DNA from: Portunus trituberculatus
Taxonomy: Eukaryota > Arthropoda > Malacostraca > Decapoda > Portunidae
Reading direction: 5' to 3'
NCBI RefSeq assembly: GCF_017591435.1
Contig: NC_059304.1
Location: 32,234,740 to 32,298,739, forward strand
DNA length: 64,000 nt
The position numbers and the translations under genes are program-made. The notes under the pieces were generated by a model, which saw only the letters and a program-made list of their open reading frames with translations, ran no database searches and was not told the origin of the DNA. Below, in pieces: positions 34,385 through 46,310 of the stretch (position 1 is the stretch's first letter; every line of letters begins with the position of its first letter).

Positions 34385-34690
34385 ACACAAGACCTAGTAT
34401 ATAAGTCCTTAAAAAATTGAAATGTAAGTGTTTCAATATCGTTTCGTAAGGAATGCCACTCATCCCCTTAATCCTTAGTCTCACTTTTGTCTTTACTGAT
34501 TCTAGTAGACCTATATCCATCCTGTCATATAGAAATCAGTTCTGTATAGTATAATCTACGTAGATGAGATCTGACCACCGCTAAATATAAATTCAAAATC
34601 ATTTTGAGATTTCTGCTTTTAACACTCTTAAATATCAAACGTAGTATCCTATTTATATTAGTTCTGGCATTCAAGTGGGGCTTTTTTTAA
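34385..34690 (-). pseudogene. LINE RT thumb fragment (CR1-like)
   Basis: The minus reading NARTNINRILRLIFKSVKSR, then NLKMILNLYLAVVRSHL, then (shifted) MDIGLLESVKTKVRLRIKGM and YETILKHLHFNFL gives the usual thumb pattern of non-LTR RTs (LY..lVRp.L.Y...w, then RAT+.I.G). At least two frameshifts. It is separate from LINE-A copy 2. Confidence 0.5.
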
Positions 34691-34699
34691 ATATTTTTT

Positions 34700-37310
34700 T
34701 TGCCCTTGGCTGGCGCTCTCTCCTACATAAAAAAAGAAAAACTACTACTACTTTTATGTAGGAGAAAGTGCCAGCCAAGACCAAAAAAAGTAAAAAAAAA
34801 AAAAAAAAGGCCAAAATTAAAGAGCAAATGTCTTGATACCTGCCTTTTAAAAGAAGTCAAGACGTAGAAAGAAGGAAATACAGAGGCAGGTAGGGAGTTC
34901 CACAGTTTACCAGATTGAGAGTACTGGTTAATTCTTTCGTTACGGAGTTGGACATAAAAGGGATGAGAGGAAGAAGAAAGCCTTGTGCAGCTGGGCTGCA
35001 GGAGGAAGGGAAGCATGCAGTTACCAATATCAGTAGAATAGTTAAAATGAAAATAGAGATAAAAGATAGAAAGAGATGCAACATTTCGGCGGTGAGAAAG
35101 AAGCTAAAGACAGTCAGTCAGAGGGGAGTTGAGGAGACCAAAAGCTTTTCATTCCACCCTGTCTAATAAAACTATGTTAGTGGAACCCACCCAAACATTC
35201 GAAAAGTACTCCATATAGGGGCGGATAAGGCCATTGTATAGAGTTAGCAGTTGGATGGGAGAGAAAAACTGGCGGAGATGCCTCAGAACGCCTAATCTCA
35301 TAGAAGCTGTTATAACAAGAGATGAGATGAGAAGTTTCCAGTTAACATTATGAGTAAAGGACAGACCGAAGATATTCAGTGTGGAAGAGGGAGACAGATG
35401 AGTGTCATTGAAGAAGAGGGATAGTTGTCTGGAAGGTTGTGTCGAGTTGATAGATGGAGGAATTGAGTTTTTGAGGCATTGAAAACTACTAGATTTTCTC
35501 TGCCCCAATCGGAAATCTTAGAAAGATCAGAAGTTAGGCGTTCTGTGGCGTCCCTGCGTGATCTGTTGACTTCCTAAAGGATTGGTCGTCTCTGAAAGAA
35601 CGTGGAAATGGGTAGGGTGGTATCATCAGCGTAGGAGGAGATAAAGCAAGAAGTTTGGTTAAGAAGATCATTAATGAATAATAGAAAGAGAGTGAGTGCC
35701 AGGACAAAACCCTGAAGAACACCACTATTAATAGATTTAGGAGAAGAACAGTGACCGTCTACCATAGCACAGAACGGTTAGAAAGGGAACTTGAGATAAG
35801 GATAGAAACCGTAGGAGGGCAGTTTGGAAACCAAAGCATTATGCCAGATTCTATCAAAAGTTTTTAATATGTCTAACGCGACACCAGAAGTTTCACCAAA
35901 ATCTCTAAAAGAGACTCACTAAGGAAAGCCAGAAGATCACTAGTAGAGCGACTTTGACGGAAGCCATACTGGTGATCAGATAGAAGATTGTGAAGCGACA
36001 GATGTTTAAGAATCTTCTTATTCTCGATAATTTAAAAACTTTAGACATGCAAGAGATTAAAGCTATAAGACGGTAGTGTGAGTGATTAGAACGGTCATTT
36101 TTTTTAGGAACAGGCTGAAGGTAGGCAAACTTCCAGCAAGAAGGAAAGGTAGAAGTCGATAGACAAAGTTCAGAGAGTTTGGCCAGGCAAGGTGCAGCAA
36201 GCACGGAAGCACAGTTTCTGAGAACAATAGGCGGGACCCCATCAGGTCCATAAGCCTTCCGAGGATTTAGGCCAGCGAGGACATGGAAAACTTCATTACG
36301 AAGAATTTAGATTAAAGACGAAATAGTCAGAGGGAAGAGTAGAGGGAGGGACAAGTACAGAATCATCCAAGGTGGAGTTGTTAGCAAAGATTTGAGTAAA
36401 GAATTCAGCTTTAAAGACAGAAGATATGCCAGTGGTGGCTAGATGCCAGAAATCTCTAGGAGAGTTTGAGTTTGAAACATTTTGACATTTTTTTATTTAT
36501 GAAGGAGTGTTTGGCATGATTCTGGGCTGAAATAATTAGTGCGTGAGATTCAGAAGGTGGAAGACTCAAGTATCTTATGTGGGCAACCTTTTTTATCATG
36601 TATAGCACAAGAACAGGCTGTGTTAAACCAAGGTTTAGAAGGTTTTGGTTGAGAGAAAGAATGAGGAATGTACGCCTCCATGCCAGACACTATCACCTTT
36701 GTTACGCGTTCAGCAAAAAGAGATGGGTTTCTGACACAAAAGCAGTGATTCCAAGGAAAATCAGCATAATACTTCTTCAAGTCCCCCAAACTGGCAAATG
36801 CAAATCGCCACAGGCACCTCTGCTTTGGGGGATCCTGAGGAGCGATTGCAGAAATAGGACAAGATGAAGAAATGAGATTATGATCAGAGGCGCCCATCGG
36901 AGAAGATAGGGTAACAGCATAAGCAGAAAGATTAGAGGTAAGGAATACGAGTAGGGCGTTCCACCAGTTGCTCTAGGTCATGAAGGATAGCAAAGTTGAA
37001 GACTAGTTCACCAGGATGGTCAGTGAAGAGAGAGGAAAACCAAAGCTGGTGGTGAACATTAAAATCTCCAAGAATGGAGATCTACGAGAAAGAGTAGAGG
37101 GACATAATATGCTCGATTATGGAAGTTAAATAGTCAAAGAATTTACTTTTGTTAGAGGAGTTATGGGGGAGATAAACAGCACAGATGAATTTAGTTATAG
37201 AGAGTGACTATTGAGTCAACATCAGATAGTGGAAAATCGGAAGATTTGAGAGCGTGAGCACGCAAGTACGTAAAGTCGTTGCGCACGGCTCTTCAGGTAT
37301 GACTCTAAAC
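34700..37310 (-). mobile_element. LINE-A copy 2 (Jockey-like), EN and RT present, broken
   Basis: Reading minus: an endonuclease end with ILGDFNVHHQLWFSSLF near 37070 and ASDHNLIS near 36890; a linker with FAERVTKVIVSGMEAYIPHS; RT fingers YGPDGVPPIVLRNC and CLAKLSELCLSTSTFPSCWK; palm GVLQGFVLALTLFLLFINDL then SSYADDTTLPISTFFQRRP with an intact YADD box near 35615; thumb and tail TQFLHLS-type sequence and LWNSLPASVFPSFYVLTSFK. Several stops and shifts. The GCCCTTGGCTGG-type 3' end at about 34700-34790 forms an inverted pair with a second tail in plus orientation. Confidence 0.85.
34702..34783. repeat. Inverted LINE-A 3' tails (hairpin)
   Basis: CCCTTGGCTGGCGCTCTCTC followed by CTACATAAAA is answered by TTTTATGTAGGAGAAAGTGC followed by CAGCCAAG. 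The first arm is a LINE-A 3' end in plus orientation, the second is the 3' end of copy 2 in minus orientation. Confidence 0.75.
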
Positions 37311-37524
37311 CAAGAAAGTGCTACAGTAATGTAAACTATCGTGGATCGCCATACACAACGTCATTAAACGCCAACTCCCACCCATGTGCCTGAGGTTCCA
37401 ATATAATCTCCACTGCCGACCAAAACAAACGACTCAACCCCTGTATACTGGACTTACCAAATCTCTATTCTCCACGACCTTCTACCAACACTCTCCTGTC
37501 CAGTATATCTCTACATTCATCACC

Positions 37525-38280
37525 ATGGTCGGCACAAGGAAACACGGCCAATATCCCAACCCAAGGGATGGAGTGCAGGGCGACTCCAACTTAACTGGCC
37601 TCTCCTCCACAACAACACCTGCTGTCCTGCATCCCACAACAACATCTGTGTCCTCCCCTGGTGAAGCAGCACGTCCACCTTCACCCATAGACGACATCCT
37701 CAGTGTGGTACAGAACGACATCAGTGCTATCTCGGAAGAAGGTAAAGTAATTGTAAACACAATAATCAAAGCAGTTCAACTCCTCTCTGAAAGTAAGGAT
37801 AAACATATCAAGCAGTTACAAACTCAAGTATCCACACTAGAAAACAGAGTGACCCAGCTAGAAGATCAAATAGATAATGTAAATCAGTATGAGAGGAGAG
37901 ACACGATCATTATCAGTGCCAATTCTTTACCCCAAGAATCCAATACAGAAAATTCAACTGATGCTGTGGTCAACACAATCAAAGAAACACTGAAAATAAA
38001 TATCTCCCGCAGTGATGTCAATGTAGCTCACAGACTTGGAAATAAAAATAAGCAAAATGCAAAGAAACCAATGATAGTGAAGCTGAACAGTCGGGAGAAA
38101 AAGGATGAAATAATGAGTGCTTGTGTCACAATGAAGCCAGACCTGTACATCAATGAAAGCCTTACCCTTAAACGCATGTCTATTTTCAAAACCATATGGA
38201 ATATCAGGAAGCAAAACAGGGACTTGTTGCAACAGTGCTACACCAGAGATGGTAAAATATGTGTAAAACTAAAATGCTAA
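37525..38280 (+). CDS. LINE-C ORF1 protein (coiled coil, RRM-like), 251 aa
   Basis: This is the RNA-binding chaperone-type ORF1 of a non-LTR retrotransposon. I chose ATG 37525 because CACCATGG is a good initiation context; the frame is open upstream to 37384. The Pro/Ser/Thr-rich N-terminus is followed by a heptad-like coiled coil (about residues 85-120: HIKQLQTQVSTLENRVTQLE), then an RRM-like part starting VNQYERRDTIIIS, and a C-terminal part with DVNVAHRLGNKN and KPMIVKLNSREKKDEIM. It stops at TAA 38278-38280, but the same frame continues with NLKHIITNEQSLNDFLDKFP to TAG 38359-38361, so the TAA looks like a recent nonsense change. Confidence 0.8.
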   Translation: MVGTRKHGQYPNPRDGVQGDSNLTGLSSTTTPAVLHPTTTSVSSPGEAARPPSPIDDILSVVQNDISAISEEGKVIVNTIIKAVQLLSESKDKHIKQLQTQVSTLENRVTQLEDQIDNVNQYERRDTIIISANSLPQESNTENSTDAVVNTIKETLKINISRSDVNVAHRLGNKNKQNAKKPMIVKLNSREKKDEIMSACVTMKPDLYINESLTLKRMSIFKTIWNIRKQNRDLLQQCYTRDGKICVKLKC

Positions 38281-38361
38281 AACCTTAAACATATAATAAC
38301 TAATGAACAGTCCCTAAATGACTTCCTAGATAAATTTCCTAAGTACAGGGATAGTGCCTAG
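38281..38361 (+). pseudogene. LINE-C ORF1 C-terminal extension past an in-frame TAA
   Basis: 26 sense codons in the same frame as ORF1 (NLKHIITNEQSLNDFLDKFP, then KYRDSA) ending at TAG. The conserved-looking peptide suggests the original stop was here. Confidence 0.6.
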
Positions 38362-39046
38362 TTGTCTGTTTACATCGCAGCCATGTTTTTTCTTACATCT
38401 ATTTTGTGTGTTTCCCTTGATGTTCTCGTATGCTATATCCTTATGTGTGCAATAACCTTTTATCTTCCTGCTGTACTTATACCTGTATCTTACAATATAT
38501 GCTCTTTAACTACTATTGTTATTTTCACTGTTCTGTCTATTCATGATCTGGTACACTTATGCCTACTACTATTACTGTTATCACTATAGTTATCATTGTT
38601 ATTATTATACTTACTAGTATTATTATCATTACCTACTATTTCATCTGCTTCCCTAACTACTTTCTCTACTGCTCTGTAACACAGTACTTTCTTACCTCTA
38701 CTGTTCTATCTTCTTACTTAAATATATGCCACATTTGTTATTTGCTCAGTTATTCACTATATATTATGTTATTCTCTACATAATATGTTATTCATTTCAT
38801 ATTACTTGTTTACATTGTATATTATTACCATTCTGTTCGCAACATCAACTTATATATAGGTACCTCATATTATATTATACTATTACCCTCCACCTATACC
38901 TAAATGCAATACATATTTACCCAAATCATGTAGCCCAACTCCAAAGCTTTTTATGCTGACACATACCTTTTTTAGCCACTTAACCCTAGTGTTATTACTA
39001 AGTCTTCACCTTCATCATCTTCTTTTATTTTTCATTACTTCAATCA
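38362..39046 (+). other. T-rich spacer downstream of LINE-C ORF1
   Basis: Low-complexity TTATTATC/CTACTATT-like sequence that could be the ORF1-ORF2 spacer or part of a lost ORF2 start. No endonuclease domain can be read, so the ORF2 5' part is missing. Confidence 0.4.
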
Positions 39047-39149
39047 GACTTGTGTTAGCCTGCGGTAGCCTTGTCTCAAGCATATAGCTTGTTTCCTTGA
39101 ATCTTTTCCCAATAGACGATAAAGAAAAAGGTGGCAACTGGCAAAGCTG

Positions 39150-39185
39150 TGACGTCATCACTTCAGCTCCTGGCCGCTATATAAG
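39150..39185 (+). promoter_or_regulatory. CRE-like site and TATA box in left inverted repeat
   Basis: TGACGTCA (39150-39157) and TATATAAG (39178-39185) are spaced as in a compact promoter reading inward. The right repeat has the same pair facing inward on the other strand. Confidence 0.6.
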
Positions 39186-39378
39186 CCGGCCCCCACCCAG
39201 AGGAACCTCATATTGTCTCCCTCAACCTCTCGTTCAGCTGTCAAGACCCCACAACCTCAAGGGTCCTTTCGCCCCCATACCCCCAAATCCCGACCTGTCT
39301 CTTGCGGTCGCGGATCTCCTTTCAAAACAGGTAATATACCAAGTCTCTCCACAACCTTGCTTCCTATGACACGTCTTC

Positions 39379-39720
39379 TTGGTTCCCGAGCGGACCTGGG
39401 GTTTCCGTTTTATCATAAATCTCACGCAGCTCAACAACCACATACACTGCCCCCGCTTCCATATGTCGAACCACTCCGTTCTGGCGGACATGCTATCACC
39501 TCCCGCTTGGACAACGTCAATTCCTATTGTCATCTCCAAACTTCAAGCCTACAGACACCACGGCCTGATAGTTCTACCGTGGTACCCAGCGGAACCCTGG
39601 TTCCCATACATCCTCAACAGGTCCCTCGACCACTGGACTCTGAACCTGTTGGACCCAACGAAAAATGGACTTCGCACCTTCGAGAACTGGACCACATTCC
39701 ATTTCTGAAGGAAATTTTTT
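39379..39720 (+). pseudogene. DIRS-like RT remnant, deletion fusion
   Basis: The frame 39379-39708 reads the RT start (GFRFIINLTQLNNHI) and, after a deletion around 39530, LIVLPWYPAEPWFPYILNRS, normally found well downstream in RNase H or its linker. The RT active site is lost. Confidence 0.65.
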
Positions 39721-40025
39721 CAACTAAATGGGGCGACACAGTCGCCTCCCGCCTGATCACAGCCCATCGCACCTCAACCGCTCGGCAGGCGGTCAGTCTG
39801 GAACGCCTTCAAACGCTGGCTTCCCCTGACGCTCACCACCATTACTTCCCAAACTCTTATGGAGTTTCTCATACACTGTGAGGATAACCGCCGTCTAGAC
39901 CCTCGGACCATCCTCAACTAGCGGTCCCAACTAACTCTCCCTATGCTTCATGCCTTTGACATCAACCTTTCTACAGACACCTTCTCGCTACTGGCACCCA
40001 GCCAGTTCCTACGCAACCCTCCATT
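39640..40025 (+). pseudogene. DIRS-like tyrosine recombinase N-terminal part
   Basis: KWTSHLRELDHIPFLKEIFS, then TKWGDTVASRLITAHRTSTA, then (shifted near 39800) QTLMEFLIHCEDNRRLDPRT and ILN, then SQLTLPMLHAFDINLSTDTF. This fits the helical core-binding domain of DIRS-type tyrosine recombinases; the catalytic R-H-R-Y domain is absent. Stops interrupt it. Confidence 0.65.
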
Positions 40026-40043
40026 CCTTTGGGTGGGGGCCGG

Positions 40044-40079
40044 CTTATATAGCGGCCGGGAGCTGAAGTGATGACGTCA
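40044..40079 (-). promoter_or_regulatory. CRE-like site and TATA box in right inverted repeat
   Basis: CTTATATA (40044-40051) and TGACGTCA (40072-40079) mirror the left arm. Two convergent promoters could produce both strands of the element. Confidence 0.6.
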
Positions 40080-40182
40080 CAGCTTTACCAGTTGCCACCT
40101 TTTTCTTTATCGTCTATTGGGAAAAGATTCAAGGAAACAAGCAATACGCTTGAGACAAGGCTACCGCAGGCTAACACAAGTC

Positions 40183-42240
40183 CTCATTACATAATGTAAA
40201 AATATTGCTACTTCCAAGAAGGTCAGTAGCGTTACTTCTTCCTCGATACAAACTTTGATATTTTTATGATATATTACATAAGATATTTAATACATATTTC
40301 CCAAAAGTAACAAAATTTGTGTCTGCCAAAAGGCAATACTCTATCAAAAACAAAAGTAAATTATTTAAAATGCTCAAGCTCAGTAGAGTTAATCATGATG
40401 TCTACACACAGTACCGTTATCATGTAACACATATAGTTAGGGCCGCCAAGACTAACTACTAAATTAATATCTTTAGCAACTTCAAAAATAATACCAGAAA
40501 AATTTGGCAGACCATTAATGAACTATCAGTAAGGCGGTCATCCAGAACAGCAATATCTACCTTAACACACAAAAACATCCTACATACCGATTCACGTCAA
40601 GTTGCAGAAGCTCTCAATGAACACTAGTGAAATTGCAACAAAGTTAAACAATATCTTAACCCCCAGCTAATAGAAATGCCACTGAGTACTTACAAGGAAA
40701 CTATGCACATTCAATGTGTATCCCACCGATTACCTCTGTTGACATCATCAGAGCTATCAAAAAAGTCTCAAAAATAAATTATCAAATATTGATGAAATTT
40801 CCGCCACTATATTAAAGAGTAACTCAGACCAGATTACTAACCCCATTGCACTACTATTTAATCATTCCATATCTACTGGTAAATACCCATTAACCCTCAA
40901 AAATGCTAATGTAACACCTTTACATAAGTCTGGTCCTAAGAATAACCCCAATAATTATCGCCTTATTTCGACCTTATCCGATTTCTCCAAAATATTTGAA
41001 ATGTTAATGAAAAATAAATTAATGCCATATCTAGAAAGAAACCACATCTTAAGTGACTCTCAATATGGATTTAGATCAAACTCCAGCACATAATTATCAT
41101 GCCCTTGATGTGTTTACCACCCACCTTTACTCATCTCTAGACCGTAAGTTATCAGTTTTATCTCTTTTTGGTGACTTTTCCAAAGTTTTTGATACAGTCA
41201 ACCACAGAATCCTTCTTGACAAATTGTATCATTATGGAGTACGTGAAACTATACATTCATGGTTCAAGGACTATTTAACAAACAGAACCCAGTGTACAGT
41301 CTATGATGGACATATATCCTTGAAACTGAATATTTCCACTGGTGTTCCACAAGGAAGTGTCTTAGGGCCTATAGTGTTCCTTATCTATATCAATGATATT
41401 GTCAATATATTCAATTGTGCCAAGACTATACTTTTTGCTGATGACATGACCCTCTATTTCACAGGCTCTAGCAATGACATTCTTCATCCAAGCAAACCAA
41501 GATCTTAATAAACTGCACTGCTGGTGTTTGAGCAATAGACTTACAATTAATATCGATAAAACTCACTTCATGTTCTTTTCTAATACAAACACTAATGTGC
41601 TGCCTGTTCTAAAAATCAACAATAACTTAATAAGTAGAGCTTATAAACTAAGATTTTTGGGTGTCATATTTGATGAAAGCTTAACTTTTAAATTCCATAC
41701 TAGTAATGTTTCCCAAAAACTTTCCAGATGCACTGCCATGCTTTAGAAAGTAAGACACTTTGCACCCTGTGAAATACTAAAAACTCTCTACTATGCTCAC
41801 ATTTATCCCCATCTACTCTACTGTAACCCAATATGGGGCACCACCCATGCTACGCATCTAAAATGTATAAACCTACTACATAAGAAGATAATCAGAATTA
41901 TTACAAAGAGCTCCTTCCTTGAACACACCACTCCTCTCTTTAAAAGCACTAAAATTCTAAAACTGGAAGATTATAACTAAATTTTCTATTGCAGTTAGTA
42001 TGTACAAGAATCAAATCAATGTCTCTTTTCCCTCTCATGAATACACCACATGGTACAGACAACAATTCTGTATACCGACCCATCGCTTAAGTCTCTTCCG
42101 CCACTCCACTGTGTATTTGGGCCCACACGTATGGAATTATCTACCCCATCCTATAAGAAATGCTCCCTCTCTTAACATATTCAAAAGTAAACTTAAATAT
42201 CATCTCCTAGATTTATACTAGCCAATGTCCTACTTTTACA
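40183..42240 (+). pseudogene. LINE-C ORF2: RT, broken
   Basis: The linker TYFPKVTKFVSAKRQYSIKN is followed by RT motifs: PLHKSGPKNNPNNYR, then MPYLERNHILSDSQYGFRSN, then LFGDFSKVFDTVNHRILLDK, then ISTGVPQGSVLGPIVFLIYI, then KTILFADDMTLYFTG (intact FADD), then LSNRLTINIDKTHFMFF and YKLRFLGVIFDESLTF. The order and motifs are those of a CR1/Jockey-type LINE. Several stops and frameshifts lie upstream of 41053, near 41500 and after 41745. The endonuclease domain is missing. It probably belongs to the same LINE as ORF1 at 37525. Confidence 0.8.
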
Positions 42241-42637
42241 ATGTAGCCTTCCCATACCTTCATTAATATCTCTACTACTCCATCATCACCTATCTTTAAC
42301 ATCACCCATCACAACCATTCTATACATGTTGCTTACCCATTCTTTATTCTAGAAAATTGTGTCCCTGTACCTAACTATTTTTAGTGTCAAATCTTTATAT
42401 GTTTACTTTATAGTATATGATCTCCATTATTACTTAGTTAGAATGTAAGTTTATATTTTGTATTTTTATATTTACCTATCAAATTTCTCCTACCTCTTGC
42501 CTGAAAAGCATTGCATATTATATAGGCTAGCCCAACAATTCTCTGAAGAGTCCTTCTGTAGTATATCCTTGGCTATAATTAAGTTTTTAAAGTGTTTACA
42601 TAGACGCAAAATCCAGCTTTGAAACGAAAATGAGAAT
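42241..42637. other. T-rich 3' flank of LINE-C
   Basis: CTACTCCATCATCACC-like low complexity resembling the spacer after ORF1, probably the LINE-C 3' UTR. No gene. Confidence 0.4.
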
Positions 42638-42799
42638 CAAGAATTCTATATCTATAAGGATATACGGGTTCAATGAGCGGGCTGGAAGAATTGATTAGGG
42701 AACTTAACTTCTAACAGATGACGCGCGGGTCGCAGGTAGTAAGGGAGTTGAGAGATGGGGGGATCCGTCAGCGGGGGAGGATGAGCGCCGTTACAAGAT

Positions 42800-43125
42800 T
42801 CAAACTGTCAGTCAGTCACGGGAAGGGGCGCAAGGCACATCAGCCATCGCCCGCCTCCACCTGGGCCACACCACGCTCAGTGCTCACTTGCACTGCTTCA
42901 ATGCCCACGCCTCCTCTCTCAACATACTGCATTACGCTCCCAGCTCTCCGCCCTGGCCATCACAACACTCGACCTGCCTACCCTCTTGGCGGCCTCAGGC
43001 GTCCACCTTTCCTAGCACCTGCTGTCCTTCGCCTTACTTGTGCCTTCTTGAGAAAGACCGGCCAGCTACCACGCCTGTGATACCCACACAGGAGTACCCC
43101 AGGACTCATAAGGATCCAGAGATTT
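42800..43125 (+). pseudogene. LINE C-terminal tail, plus arm of palindrome 2
   Basis: GTSAIARLHLGHTTLSAHLH is the RNase H exit segment, followed by CFNAHASSLNI in another frame; part of the Cys/His finger seen in palindrome 1 is deleted here (TTGCACTGCTTCAATGCC). Further on, DLPTLLAASG-like sequence continues. Confidence 0.65.
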
Positions 43126-43129
43126 TCGT

Positions 43130-43586
<457 letters not shown>

Positions 43587-43779
43587 CATGTTTTATTTGC
43601 CTTACAAGTTCATAACCATGTGAGAATGCAGGGAAAATAAGGGGAGGGGGAGGAAGCATGGGAGAAATTTTAAGTTACTCCTAATAACGTTTTCTATGAA
43701 ATTACTCGCTTCCAACAGATGGCAGCACCGTCGCTGTCCTCCAAACTTTAACCCACACCAAAACTTCCTCTCTGTATAT

Positions 43780-43965
43780 TCCTTGATGAGAATAGAGAAA
43801 GGAGGAGGGAACAGAGAAGGGGCAGCTATCAGTAGGCTCAGACAGTTGTATTTCGGTGAGGAAAAGATGAGGGTTAGTACAGTAGAGGTGGTGATCTACA
43901 GATTGATTTAGTAGTAGTAGCAGTAGCAGTAGTAGTTGTATAATCAATTGTTGTTATTGTTGTTA

Positions 43966-44013
<48 letters not shown>

Positions 44014-44455
44014 CAGTAGTAGTAGCAGTAGTAGTAGTACCATAAGTAATAGTAGTACTAGAATTAATTAATTGTTGTTGTTGCTGTTGTTGTTGTTTTT
44101 GTTGTTGCAGTAGTAGTAGTAGTAGAATTGATAGTTGTTATTGGTGTTGTTGTCGTTGTATAATCATTACCATTATTATTCCTTGATGAGAATAGAGAAA
44201 GGAGGAGGGAACAGAGAAGGGGCAGCTATCAGTAGGCTCAGACAGTTGTATTTCGGTGAGGAAAAGATGAGGGTTAGTACAGTAGAGGTGGTGATCCACA
44301 GATTGATTTAGTAGTAGTAGCAGTAGCAGTAGTAGTTGTATAATCAATTGTTGTTATTGTTGTTGTTGTAGTAGTAGTAGTAGTAGTAGTAGCAGTAGTA
44401 GTAGTAGCAGTAGTAGTAGTACCATAAGTAATAGTAGTACTAGAATTAATTAATT

Positions 44456-44495
<40 letters not shown>

Positions 44496-44574
44496 TGTTG
44501 CAGTAGTAGTAGTAGTAGAACTGATAGTTGTTATTGGTGTTGTTGTCGTTGTATAATCATTACCATTACTATTA

Positions 44575-44575
<1 letters not shown>
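43780..44575 (+). repeat. Tandem duplication of an about 400-bp unit
   Basis: TTCCTTGATGAGAATAGAGA...GATTTAGTAGTAGTAGCAG...ACCATAAGTAATAGTAG...GTCGTTGTATAATCATTACC occurs at about 43780-44178 and again at about 44179-44575, with few differences beyond repeat-number changes. The first unit directly abuts the fold-back copy 2. Confidence 0.9.
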
Positions 44576-44609
<34 letters not shown>

Positions 44610-44654
44610 ATTATTATTATTATAATTATTTTTTTATTATTATTTTACTATTTT

Positions 44655-44700
<46 letters not shown>

Positions 44701-44704
44701 TTTA

Positions 44705-44746
<42 letters not shown>

Positions 44747-45028
44747 ATATCATTATTTTTACCATGTTTTCTTTTCCTACTACTAGTAGCTACTATTGTT
44801 ACGACTAATATTACATACTACTACTAGTAGTAGTAGTAGTAGTAGTTGGTGGTGTTGTTGTTGTTGTTGTTGTTCTTCTTCTTCTTGTTATTATATTAGT
44901 AGCAGTAGTAGTAGTAGTACTAGTAGTAGATTAAATAGATGTTATTATTGTTGTTTTTGTTGCTGTAGCAGGAATAGTAGTAGAATTTATACCTAGTTAT
45001 TGTTGTTCTAGGAGCAGCAGCAGCAGCG

Positions 45029-45097
<69 letters not shown>

Positions 45098-45211
45098 ATA
45101 GAATTAATAGTTGTTATTGGTGTTCTTGTTGTCGTTGTTATTGTATCATTGTTACCATTATTATTATTATTATTATTGTTGTTGTTATTATTATTATTAT
45201 CCTTATTATTA

Positions 45212-45254
<43 letters not shown>

Positions 45255-45300
45255 CATTTTTATTATCATTATTATTATTATTATTATTACTGTTTTTCAT
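43905..45300 (+). repeat. AGT/TGT/ATT trinucleotide microsatellites
   Basis: Long AGT, TGT and ATT runs, including those inside the 400-bp duplication. No coding capacity beyond repeat artefacts. Confidence 0.95.
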
Positions 45301-46236
45301 CTACTACTACTAGCTACTACGACTAATATGAAAAGTAGTACACATGAAAAGTAGTACATTAATGATATCGGTTTCCATTGTCATTTTTCTTAACTTTTTA
45401 TTATCATTATCCTTTATTTAAATCTACTTATAATATGGTGTCGTCTTGTTCTGGCCGCTTTAGTCATCGTTGGTATCTTTTGCAAATTTTCATATCCTAA
45501 TACAGTACTTCTTTCTTGTTGATGATGAACAATAAAAATTACAATAATAATTCTACCAGATTATTTTTTAATTCATTTGTACCATTACATTCCATTTAAT
45601 AGAACCATCCTTTAATCGATGTAATAAGGAAAGTGTGAACAGGTTATGTAAAACATGATGAAGTCATATGTGAAGTGTAGGAAACGTGTTATAAAAGATG
45701 AGGGCTGGCTGGGCAAAGTTGCGTGAATAGGACGGCTTTACAGGAAGGTACACAAAGAGAAGAAGATAAAAGGGAAAAGAGACAAAATAAAAACCAAATA
45801 AGGTGAAATGCAGTGGTCTGATTGCGAGTTTATTCAATCAAGATTAGTTGGCTGAATGAACTAGATCTTATGACTATGGAGATGCAGGTGCGGAGGTGAA
45901 CTGGAACAGGGTGTGCGATGGAAGAAGAGCGTTGCGTTGCAGGACGTGGAGGAACTTTTAGGGCCGGGTCAGTTGGCGGAGTAAACCCTGGACGCAGGAA
46001 CAAAGGTACGTAGAGAGTGGCAGGGTGGGGTGCAGAGGAGTAAGCGGGTGTGGCCAGTAGCGGATTTCGGTTAGAAAATCTTTAGTGGAGGAGTGCTAAA
46101 ACGGACGTGATGAAAATCAAGAGCTTCACTACTTGTACTGCTTTTACGAGAACTATTTCTATTGCCATTGCTACAATCATTGAAATATTAAAAATGTTGT
46201 GAAGATTTGTAAGCACTTCTTCCAACAATACACTTT
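45301..46236. other. Unique stretch, no gene recognised
   Basis: Moderate GC in 45700-46080, with purine-rich text. No open frame or motif of note. Confidence 0.4.
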
Positions 46237-46268
46237 TTGTACCATCACTACTACTACTACTACTGCTG

Positions 46269-46310
<42 letters not shown>

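Larger units (their letters stand above)
39047..40182 (+). mobile_element. DIRS-like non-autonomous element with about 150-bp inverted ends
   Basis: The outer ends are inverted repeats (39047-39200 and about 40030-40182) starting GACTTGTGTTAGCC. Inside, an RT start (WGFRFIINLTQLNNHI, HCPRFHMSNHSVLADMLSPP) is fused near 39530 to a late segment (LQAYRHHGLIVLPWYPAEPW), followed by the N-terminal part of a tyrosine recombinase (HLRELDHIPFLKEIFSTKWG, TVASRLITAHRTSTARQAVS). RT plus tyrosine recombinase with inverted repeats is characteristic of DIRS elements. Most RT, RNase H and the recombinase catalytic end are deleted. No target duplication is visible, as expected for DIRS. Confidence 0.8.

Noticed and set aside
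38362..38959. Small membrane proteins suggested by hydrophobic open frames
   Set aside because: The hydrophobicity comes from T-rich low-complexity sequence of a LINE spacer; no start context or conservation evidence.
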